A stretch of DNA of 64,000 bases. It comes from Halosolutus halophilus. Lineage in GTDB: Archaea > Halobacteriota > Halobacteria > Halobacteriales > Natrialbaceae. Shown piece after piece: positions 33,279-41,165 of the stretch. The DNA lies in the NCBI RefSeq assembly GCF_022869805.1, contig NZ_CP094974.1, forward strand, positions 4,154,001-4,218,000, in the 5' to 3' direction. The first letter of the stretch is position 1; every line of letters starts with the position of its first letter. The notes below the pieces were generated by a model. It was not told where the DNA came from. It ran no database searches and worked only from the letters and a program-made list of their open reading frames with translations. The position numbers were made by a program, and so were the translations under genes.

Positions 33279-36200
33279 CTACGCCGCTTCCTGATCGCCG
33301 ACGATCGAGTGTCCTTCGCTCCCGAACAGTCCGGCGAGCAGGCGTTTCTGGCCGACCCGGAGGTGGCGGTTGACCGTCGGCTGGGAGACGTCGAGCATCG
33401 TCGCGACCTCCTCGCCCGTCGACGTGCGCGGCCACTCGAAGAAGCCGGCGAAGTAGGCCGTCCTGAGCACCTCGAGTTGGCGATCGGTCAGCGGTTCGAA
33501 CAGCGACGACACTAGTTCTCCTCTGGTGTGCATCGCGCGCTCGACGTCGTGACGGCCGGCGAGTTCGACGCTCGGGTACCCCTGGGCGAGCATCTGGACG
33601 AATTCGCGGACGTCGGTCGACGGAGAGACGTCGACGACGACCTCGAATTCCGACCCGGTCGCCGTGATCGATCGCGGACTCGCGCCGTGACGGAGCAGTC
33701 GCGAGACGAGTTCCGTCCCGGTGACCGTCGCCTCGAAGAGACAACGATCGTCCGCATCGGAGACCAGCCGCCAGTCGATCACGGTGACGAGATCGTCGAG
33801 GACCGTCTCGACGGCGTCCGGCTCGGACCCGTCGGTCGTGAAGAACAGGCGGGTCTCGTCGGCGGAGTGGGTCGCGACGCCCTCGTACTCGACGATCGCG
33901 TCGGTCTCCCGGGCGATCCGGGCGAGGAAGGCGTCCGAGTCGTCGAACCGGAGCGTGAGTTCGAGGAGGGTGTCGGCGTGTAACGCGTGGCGCGTCTGGA
34001 CGGCGGTGATCGAGTTGGCGATGTTCTCGCCGAGTTCCTCGAACACCGTCCGTTCGAGGTCGCCGAACGTGTCCGGCTCAGTGCCGTACACCGCGAGCAC
34101 GCCATAGGAGTACTCGTCGAACGAGATCGGGACGCAGAGACAGGAAGCGAAGTCGCTGGCGAGTGCGGTCTTGCGCCACGGCTCGGACTGTAACTCCGCG
34201 ACGACGTTCGAGACGACCGTCGATTCCTCGGCGAGCGCCGCCCGAACGGCTGGCTCGGGTTGGTCCGCGTCGGTCGACAGCGAGACCGCGTCCAGGTACG
34301 CCTCCCCGTCGCCGTCCCACGCGCGCGGTTCGATCGCCGTCTCGCTGGCGTCGACGCTCCCGATCCACGCGAACGCGATGTCTTCGGTATCGACCAGCCG
34401 TTCACAGACGGTCCGCTCGACCTCCGCCCGCTCGGTCGTACGGACGAGCGACTGGTCGATCGAGCGGATGATCTCGTTGATTCCGATCTGGCGCTTGAGA
34501 CGGCGGTTCTGGGCCTCGAGTTCCACGTCGCGCTCGCGCAGACTCGCCTCGCTCTCGAGACGATCGAACGCGGCCTCGGTCGTCGCGACGAGCGTCTCGA
34601 CCAGCCGTCGCGTCTCGTCGTCGATCGTCGACGGGGGCGCGACGAAGACGAAGACGCCGTAGTCCCCGATCGGGACCAGCAGGCCGCCCGGGACGTCGCT
34701 CCCGAACAGCGGCGAGCGATCGACGACGGAAACGTCGTCGAAGACAGTCTGGGTGTCGGTCACGAAGGTGTTCCAGAGCGCGGAATCGTCGTCACCGAGG
34801 GGAACCGGTGGCGTCCCGCCACAGACTTCGGCGAACCCGTCGGTGTAGGCTGCCGGTTCGAAGGCGTTCGCGTCCGCGTCGAGAAGGTAGACGCCGACGC
34901 CGTGGACGTCGAGCACCTCCGCCGCCGTCTCGACGACCAGGTCTGCGACTGCCGACTCCGACTCGGCCTGCAACAGTCCGCGTGCCGTCTCGTGGAGCGA
35001 CTCGAGCGCGAGTTCCCGTCGCTTCCGGTCGGAGATGTCCTGCACCGAGCCACGGTACTTGAGGAGGTTGCCATCGCCGTCGTAGATGGGTTCACCGATC
35101 GCCCGGACCCACCTGCTTTCGCCCGCGTCGGTTTGCAGGCGGGCTTCGAAATCGTACTCCCTCTCGGTCGCGATCGCGGTCTCGATCTGGTCGCGAACGA
35201 ACGCTCGGTCGTCCGGGTGGTACCCCTCGATCGCCAGTTCGACGTCGGGGGTGACGTGACGGGGCACGTCGTGCAGACGGTAGAGTTCCTCGGTCCAGGT
35301 CTCCGTCCGCCGGTCGGCCTGCACGTCCATTTCCCAGCCACCGACTTCCGCCAGCCGTTGGACGCGCTCGAGCAGGTCCGTCGTTCGCTCGAGTTCGTGC
35401 TCGCGCTCCTTGCGATCGGTAATGTCCTGGATCGAACCGCGGACGGCGACGATCTCGCCGTCGTCTGACGCGATCCCGTCACCGGTGGACCGGCGGCCCT
35501 CGGCGTCCTCGAACACCGGTTGGGCCATCGTTCGCATCCATCGCACGGTCCCGTCGGCCCGGTACATTCGGACCTCGAGGTCGTATCCCTCGCCGTCTTC
35601 GATCGTGCGCTCGATGGCCGAGACGACCCGCTGACGATCGTCGGGATGGTACCGTCCGAGGGCCTCTCGCAGATCGGTCTCCGTTCCCGGCGGGTCGCCG
35701 AACAGCCGATTGAGTTCGGTCGTGACGGTCAGGTCGTACGGTTCGGTCGTCACGTCGAGTTCCCACCCACCGACACCCGCAATCTGCTGGGCCTGTTCGA
35801 GCAGTTCCGTCGTCCGCTCGACTTCGCGCTCGCGCTCCTTGCGATCGGTGATATCGCGGACGACGCCGGCAGTTCCGGCGAAGGAGCCGTCGTCAGTTGG
35901 CAACAGCGCCACGTGGTTCTCCGTCTCGATCGAGTCGCCGTCGTTCGTCGGGAGCGCCATCTCGAACGTCCCGTACGGGGTGTCGGTACGGAGCAGGTCG
36001 CGAACCAGTTCCCGGGCGTTACCGAGATCGGGCTGGGTCATGACCGTCGAGACGTGCTCGCCGACGAGATCGGCCGGCTCGTACCCCGTCAGCGATTCGA
36101 TAGCGTCGTTGACGAACCGGAAGTAGCCCTCCTCGTCGAGCGTGTAGACCGGGTCACCGAGCGCCTGCACGATCGTCTCGTAGCGCTCGAGTTCGCGTTC

Positions 36201-39200
36201 GCGTTCCTTGTGATCGGTGATGTCCTGGATCGAACCGCGGACGGCGACGATCTCGCCGTCTTCCGTGACCGGATCGCCGATCGTTCGTACCCACCGTTGC
36301 TCGCCGTCGGTTCGGACGAGGCGTAGTTCGAGTTCGTAACTCTCGCCCGATTCGACGGCGCGGTCGAGTGCACGTTCCAGCCGATCGCGGTCCGCGGGAA
36401 CGTAGAACTCGAGCGCGTCCCCCGAGTCGACGTCGGCGTCCGTCGAGACGCCGTGAATACGGGCGACCTCGTCGGACCACTCCAGTTCGGCGGCGTTGCC
36501 CGTCAGGTCGAGTTCCCACGCACCCACGTTCGCCAGTTGCTGTGCCTGGGTGAGCAGTTGTCGGGTGCGCTCGAGTTCGCGTTCGCTCTCGATCCGATCG
36601 GTGATATCGATGATAACGCCCTCGAGACACTCGAACGAGCCGTCGTCGGCGTACATGGCGCGACCCTGTTCGCTCATCCAGCGGCGCTCGCCGTCCGCCG
36701 TCTCGATCGGGTACGTCACCCGGAACGGCTCTCGATTCGCGAGGGCCTGCTGGACCGTCTCCCAGAGGTCGTCCTGCCCGTCGAGAAGGACGTCCGCGGC
36801 CCAGTTCACGTCGCCGTCGACCAGCGACTCGGGATCGTATCCGGTGAGTTCGGAACAGCCCTCGCTGACGAACTCGAACGGCCAGTCGGGATCGTTTCGG
36901 CAGCGATAGACCATGCCGGGAATGTTGCTCATCAGCGTCGAGAGTTGGCGTTCGTGCTCGCGGAGTTCGCGCTCGCGCGCCTTGCGATCACTGATGTCCC
37001 GGGCGATGCCCGCGATCACGGGATCCCCCTCCGGATCCTCGAGCCCGGACGCGACGAACTCGTAGGGGACCGGTTCCCCATCGCTGGTGAACGCATCACA
37101 TTCGATGCGCGTACTTCCGGACTGGTGTGCCTCCGCGATCGCGGACGCGATCGCCTCCCGGTCCTCATCGGCGAAGAACTCGACGGCGTGCATGGACGAT
37201 AGCTCCGCGTCCGAGTAGCCCATCGCCTCGCCGAACTGGTCGTTCCAGCGTTGCAAGTACCCCGCGCCGTCGATGACGAAGAAAATGTCGTCGAGCGCGT
37301 TCAGCACGTCGTCCGTGTACTCCCGGTACTGCTCGAGTTGCTGCTCGCGTTCGTGGAGTTTCCGCTCTTTCTCCTTGCGATCCGAGACGTCCCGGCCGAT
37401 CCCGACCACGACCGGATTTCCCTCCGGATCCTCGAGCAGTGACGCGGTGAACTCGTAGGGGATCGACTCGCCGTCGGCGGTCAGGTACGGCAGTTCTATC
37501 CGATCGCTTCCGGTTTCGCGGACCGTCTCGATGGCGTCGACGACCCGCTCCTGGTCCGCTTCGGCAAAGAAGTCGGTGGCGTGCATCGACTCGACCTCGT
37601 CCGCGCTGTAGCCCGTCGCCTCGAGTAGTGTCTCGTTCCAGCGCTGGACATGGCCGTTCCCGTCGAGCACGTAGAAGACGTCGTCGATCGCATCGAGCAC
37701 GTCGTCGGTGTACGTCCGGTACTGCTCGAGTCGTCGTTCGCGCTCCCGAAGCTGTCGCTCGGCCTCCGTGCGTTCGGTGACGTCCTGCTGGAACCCAACG
37801 AAGTGTGTCACCTCGTCCGCGTCGTTTTTCACCGGTGCGATGTTGACGTGATTCCAGAACGGCGTGCCGTCCTTCCGGTAGTTGCGGAGTTTCGCCGACG
37901 CCGGTTCCTCCGCGTCGACGGCCGCGTGCAGTCGGTCGACCGCTTTCGGATCGGTCCCCTCACCCTGGAGGAACCGGCAGTTCCGACCGAGATACTCGTC
38001 GGACGAGTAACCGGTGATCCGCTCGAACGCGTCGTTGGCGTAGACGATCGGATTGTCCGGCTGCGTCGGATCCGTCATCGTGATTCCGATCGGGGCCGCC
38101 TCCATCGCCCTGTCCGTCCGCCGGAGTTCGCGGTCGTGCTCGCGGTGCTCGTAGACGTGGGACACCCACCGCGTCAGGAGATCGGCGAACGTCTTCTCCG
38201 CCCGGGAGAACGGTTCTTCGCGGGGCTCTCGGTCGAGGAAACCGAGCGTGCCGTAGCGTTCGCCGTCGACCCGGATCTGGCCGCCGAGATAACAGCTGAT
38301 TCCCCACTCCCGGTGGGCCGGGTCGTCGGCGTACCCCTCCTCGGTCGCGTGGGAGATCCCGAGCGTGTCGTCGGTGTCGATCGTCCGTCGGCAGAACGTC
38401 TTCGACAGCTCCATTTCGAAACCTTCCTCGACGAACCCCGGGCCGACGGCGGTTTCGACCCGGCACCGGCCGGTGGCGTCGTCGATTCGGGTAGTGAATC
38501 CGTTGTCCACGCCGAACCGATCACAGCCGAGTTCGAGCAACCGGTCGATCTTCGCCGTCCGACTCAGCGACGTGTCGGACATGATTCGCGAAAGTTCCCG
38601 TCGGGCGGCCTCGGTTTCGGTGATCTCCCGCTCGCGTTCCGCCCGATCGGTGACGTCCCGGCCGGTGATCGCCGCGACCGGGGTCTCGTCGGGATCCGCC
38701 AGCCCGTGGACGACGAACTCGTAGGGGACGGACGTGCCGTCCGAAGTTTCGATCGGAACCTCGACGCGGGCGGACCCGGTCTCGATCCCGGTTTCGACGG
38801 CGTCGTCGAGCCTATCGCGCTCGTCGTCGGGGACGAACTCGGCGATAGGCATCGATTCGAGGGCGTCGTCCGCGGAGCCGGTTACCCGGGAAAGCGTGCC
38901 GTTCCAGTGCCGGAGGCTCCCGTCGCGATCGACGACGCAGAACACGTCGGCGACGCCATCGAGGAGATCGTCCGCGTACGTCCGCTGCAGATCGAGTTGT
39001 TGCTCGCGCTCGCGGAGAGTGCTCGCGAGGTCCGCGATCGCCTCGGAGAGCCGTCCGATCTCGCCGGACCGATCGGTCGAGAAGTCCACGTCGTCCTCGC
39101 CGGCCGCAAGTCGTTCGACTGCCGTCGTAAGGTCCGCGATCGGGCCCTCCGACTCGTCCTGTCTCGTGAGCCCGACGATCCCGATCAACTCCAGTCCGTC

Positions 39201-39374
39201 GAGCGGGAGACCCGAGACGCCGAGCGGTTCGAACCCGATCCACTGACTCGCGACGACGGCGACCGCGACGCCGATCGCCACGAGCCACAGTGACCGGGAG
39301 GGAGCGCCAGTCCGTACCGGCCACCGTGCCATCGTGTCACTCATGCCATCCGAGTCTACTGGCTGGACGCTCAT
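33279..39374 (-). CDS. Giant multi-PAS/GAF regulator with LOV domain and Bat-type HTH
   Basis: A 2031-residue sensor-regulator. Order by residue: hydrophobic helix 28-48; HAMP-like linker 73-124; PAS 131-248; GAF 272-410; LOV-type PAS 418-539 with GRNCRFLQGEG (Cys466), NYRKDG and FVGFQQDVTE; PAS at 555-668, 685-797, 811-928, 947-1056, 1063-1179, 1196-1322 and 1339-1451; GAF 1457-1607; GAF 1632-1795; bacterio-opsin-activator domain 1799-1945; HTH_10 at 1961-2015 (LTDRQLEVLRTAYFAG...SQPTVNRHL). There is no histidine kinase. Bat-type proteins activate transcription, such as of bacterio-opsin. The start at 39374 (MSVQPVDSDG) is chosen because GTATTAC lies about 23 bases upstream; GTG at 39455 and ATGs at 39392, 39344 and 39332 are alternatives. 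Confidence 0.9.
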   Translation of the reverse strand: MSVQPVDSDGMSDTMARWPVRTGAPSRSLWLVAIGVAVAVVASQWIGFEPLGVSGLPLDGLELIGIVGLTRQDESEGPIADLTTAVERLAAGEDDVDFSTDRSGEIGRLSEAIADLASTLREREQQLDLQRTYADDLLDGVADVFCVVDRDGSLRHWNGTLSRVTGSADDALESMPIAEFVPDDERDRLDDAVETGIETGSARVEVPIETSDGTSVPYEFVVHGLADPDETPVAAITGRDVTDRAEREREITETEAARRELSRIMSDTSLSRTAKIDRLLELGCDRFGVDNGFTTRIDDATGRCRVETAVGPGFVEEGFEMELSKTFCRRTIDTDDTLGISHATEEGYADDPAHREWGISCYLGGQIRVDGERYGTLGFLDREPREEPFSRAEKTFADLLTRWVSHVYEHREHDRELRRTDRAMEAAPIGITMTDPTQPDNPIVYANDAFERITGYSSDEYLGRNCRFLQGEGTDPKAVDRLHAAVDAEEPASAKLRNYRKDGTPFWNHVNIAPVKNDADEVTHFVGFQQDVTERTEAERQLRERERRLEQYRTYTDDVLDAIDDVFYVLDGNGHVQRWNETLLEATGYSADEVESMHATDFFAEADQERVVDAIETVRETGSDRIELPYLTADGESIPYEFTASLLEDPEGNPVVVGIGRDVSDRKEKERKLHEREQQLEQYREYTDDVLNALDDIFFVIDGAGYLQRWNDQFGEAMGYSDAELSSMHAVEFFADEDREAIASAIAEAHQSGSTRIECDAFTSDGEPVPYEFVASGLEDPEGDPVIAGIARDISDRKARERELREHERQLSTLMSNIPGMVYRCRNDPDWPFEFVSEGCSELTGYDPESLVDGDVNWAADVLLDGQDDLWETVQQALANREPFRVTYPIETADGERRWMSEQGRAMYADDGSFECLEGVIIDITDRIESERELERTRQLLTQAQQLANVGAWELDLTGNAAELEWSDEVARIHGVSTDADVDSGDALEFYVPADRDRLERALDRAVESGESYELELRLVRTDGEQRWVRTIGDPVTEDGEIVAVRGSIQDITDHKERERELERYETIVQALGDPVYTLDEEGYFRFVNDAIESLTGYEPADLVGEHVSTVMTQPDLGNARELVRDLLRTDTPYGTFEMALPTNDGDSIETENHVALLPTDDGSFAGTAGVVRDITDRKEREREVERTTELLEQAQQIAGVGGWELDVTTEPYDLTVTTELNRLFGDPPGTETDLREALGRYHPDDRQRVVSAIERTIEDGEGYDLEVRMYRADGTVRWMRTMAQPVFEDAEGRRSTGDGIASDDGEIVAVRGSIQDITDRKEREHELERTTDLLERVQRLAEVGGWEMDVQADRRTETWTEELYRLHDVPRHVTPDVELAIEGYHPDDRAFVRDQIETAIATEREYDFEARLQTDAGESRWVRAIGEPIYDGDGNLLKYRGSVQDISDRKRRELALESLHETARGLLQAESESAVADLVVETAAEVLDVHGVGVYLLDADANAFEPAAYTDGFAEVCGGTPPVPLGDDDSALWNTFVTDTQTVFDDVSVVDRSPLFGSDVPGGLLVPIGDYGVFVFVAPPSTIDDETRRLVETLVATTEAAFDRLESEASLRERDVELEAQNRRLKRQIGINEIIRSIDQSLVRTTERAEVERTVCERLVDTEDIAFAWIGSVDASETAIEPRAWDGDGEAYLDAVSLSTDADQPEPAVRAALAEESTVVSNVVAELQSEPWRKTALASDFASCLCVPISFDEYSYGVLAVYGTEPDTFGDLERTVFEELGENIANSITAVQTRHALHADTLLELTLRFDDSDAFLARIARETDAIVEYEGVATHSADETRLFFTTDGSEPDAVETVLDDLVTVIDWRLVSDADDRCLFEATVTGTELVSRLLRHGASPRSITATGSEFEVVVDVSPSTDVREFVQMLAQGYPSVELAGRHDVERAMHTRGELVSSLFEPLTDRQLEVLRTAYFAGFFEWPRTSTGEEVATMLDVSQPTVNRHLRVGQKRLLAGLFGSEGHSIVGDQEAA

Positions 39375-39544
39375 TACAGTCGTGGATGCCATGGTAATAC
39401 ACGGCACACATGTGGTAGCGGGCCGCCGATTACGGTGCCGTCCGGCGATCGCCACGACCTTCTATACATATGCCCCCTTCTCACGGGCCGTCGCTATACA
39501 GATAATGGACACTCCAATACCCCCCGTGGTCGTATCGGGTCGTA

Positions 39545-39793
39545 ATGAACGGCTCCACCATGACCCAACAGCGCAATCGGATCAGCGTCCGCGTCGTCGA
39601 AGCCATCGCCGACGCCACGAACACGGACGCACTCGACCTCAAGCCCCCGCTATACGACGCGATCGATCCGAGCGCGCTCGACCAGCTGTTCACCGGAACG
39701 GAAGCCGTCACCGTCCAGTTCGACTACCAGGGCCACGCGGTCACGGTCCGCGGTGACGGCACCGTCGCGGTCGACGGAAGCGTATACGACTGA
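39545..39793 (+). CDS. HalOD1 output-domain protein
   Basis: An 82-residue single-domain protein: ISVRVVEAIADATNTDALDL, then PPLYDAIDPSALDQLFTG, then paired strands TVQFDYQGHAVTVRGDGTVAV. This is the full HalOD1 domain, found as an output module in haloarchaeal signalling. Starts at 39545 or 39560 are both possible. It is divergent from the giant regulator and is followed after two bases by the 57-residue gene, so the two are probably co-transcribed. Confidence 0.87.
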   Translation: MNGSTMTQQRNRISVRVVEAIADATNTDALDLKPPLYDAIDPSALDQLFTGTEAVTVQFDYQGHAVTVRGDGTVAVDGSVYD

Positions 39794-39795
39794 CT

Positions 39796-39969
39796 ATGAC
39801 GGACGGCGACCGGCGCTCGACGACGATTAGCACCGACTCCCGAAACGGGTTCGTTCGCGAGACCTACGAGGAGTACGACGTCGGCTCGATGCGGGTCGGA
39901 ATGATCGCCGATCCGGAGAACGAACACGCCTGGATCCAGTCCGATGTGACGATCCCGGTCCGCCCGTAA
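39796..39969 (+). CDS. 57-residue haloarchaeal protein, DUF7331-like
   Basis: A short gene beginning MTDGDRRSTTISTD and ending VTIPVRP. The core (ETYEEYDVGSMRV, then ADPENEHAWIQSDVTIPV) matches the small 'YESYDVGDGEVVIYD...AWIQSD' family of haloarchaea. It starts two bases after the stop of the HalOD1 gene, which suggests translational coupling and a shared function. No function is known for this family. Confidence 0.75.
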   Translation: MTDGDRRSTTISTDSRNGFVRETYEEYDVGSMRVGMIADPENEHAWIQSDVTIPVRP

Positions 39970-40152
39970 ACGAGCCGCAACCGCGCCGATTCACCGTACG
40001 CCCCGCTCCAGCGGTCGTACCGACACCGATCCGGGATCGGCGTGGCCGATCGCACCGATCCCGAAGACGCGCGTGATGAACGAGGGCAGGACCCACCGAC
40101 GCCGGCCGGGTCAGCCCGGGCGACCGTCCCTCGCGGTACGCAGGAACGACAC

Positions 40153-40935
40153 ATGGCACGTCCCGACTGGAACTCGACGATCCCCGATCGAGCGCCCCCA
40201 CTGACGTCGATCACCGTCTGTTACGTCGGTGAGGAGCCGGCGGACCAGCAACCGGTTCGCACGGCGCTGGCCGGCAGCGACGCGATGGAAGTTCGAACGG
40301 TACAGGACCCCGGCGACGGTCTCGAGGCGATCGAGGCGGTCGATTGCGTCGTCAGCTACGCCGCGTTCGGGTCGACGAACGGGGCCGCCCTCTACGAGAC
40401 CGTTCGCGAACGCGATCGCGAGTTGCCGTTCGTGCTCGTGACCGGCGAGAGGCCGGACGAGTTCGGACCGGCACTCGTCTCGGATCCGTGGACGGAGGTC
40501 GTCCGTCGAGACGACGACGGCGGCCCGCTGCCCGCGCTCGAACGACGCGTCCGCCGACTCGTCGAACATCGACGGCTGGTGACGCTGCTCCACCGGGGTA
40601 TCGCCGCCGTCGAGACCGTCCACGACGGCACCGCGATCGTCGGCCCCGATGGGACGTTCGAGTACGTCAACCAGTCGTTCGCGACGCAGTTCGGGCACAG
40701 CCCCCAGACACTGGTCGGGGCCGAGTGGCGGACGGTGTACGCGGACGACGAGGTCGACCGGCTCGAACGGGAGGTCCTGCCGACGATCGAGGACGGCTGG
40801 CGGTGGACCGGTAGCTGCGTCGGGCAGCGATCGAACGGAACGACGTTTACCGCACGGACCGGTGTCACCGGCCTCGAAGACGGCAGCCTCGTGTTCGTGG
40901 TCAACGAATCCGATGGACGGAAGCCCGACACCTGA
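40153..40935 (+). CDS. Degenerate receiver domain fused to PAS domain
   Basis: A 260-residue protein. Residues 18-125 have the receiver fold (SITVCYVGEEPADQQPVRTA, LPFVLVTGERPDE), but the phospho-acceptor Asp expected after DCVVS is absent (DCVVSYAAFG, Tyr69) and the conserved Lys after T-G is Glu99. It is therefore a pseudo-receiver that cannot take a phosphate in the usual way. Residues 148-255 form a PAS domain (DGTAIVGPDGTFEYVNQSF, TGVTGLEDGSLVFVVNESDG). No kinase or HTH is present. A GTG at 40042 would add 37 residues; the ATG at 40153 is preferred. Confidence 0.75.
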   Translation: MARPDWNSTIPDRAPPLTSITVCYVGEEPADQQPVRTALAGSDAMEVRTVQDPGDGLEAIEAVDCVVSYAAFGSTNGAALYETVRERDRELPFVLVTGERPDEFGPALVSDPWTEVVRRDDDGGPLPALERRVRRLVEHRRLVTLLHRGIAAVETVHDGTAIVGPDGTFEYVNQSFATQFGHSPQTLVGAEWRTVYADDEVDRLEREVLPTIEDGWRWTGSCVGQRSNGTTFTARTGVTGLEDGSLVFVVNESDGRKPDT

Positions 40936-41032
40936 CTCGCGATACAGACCGGCACGCTGAGGCGCACCAGGTGATTCCGATAACACCGATCACACGGCCG
41001 TCGTGCGATCGAGTGTACGCTGACGTTCAGTA

Positions 41033-41137
41033 CTAGTGCGGTCGTTCCGGGCGTCGCTCCGGCTGTTCTGCGTCGATGATGCGGTCTCGATCTTCGTCAG
41101 CGAGAAGGTTGTGGCAGGTCCGTGACGTATTCGGCAA
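41033..41137 (-). CDS. Possible gene remnant, 34 codons
   Basis: This frame, TTG at 41137 to TAG at 41033, encodes PNTSRTCHNLLADEDRDRII followed by DAEQPERRPERPH. Its acidic, Asp/Arg-rich composition is like real haloarchaeal coding sequence, yet no good start or ribosome site exists and it begins 28 bases beyond the ahcY stop. It may be the decayed C-terminus of a lost gene. The rest of the 40936-41165 spacer shows nothing. Confidence 0.2.
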   Translation of the reverse strand: MPNTSRTCHNLLADEDRDRIIDAEQPERRPERPH

Positions 41138-41165
41138 ACGAGGGTGTGGCGCAGCAGGGCGGAAC

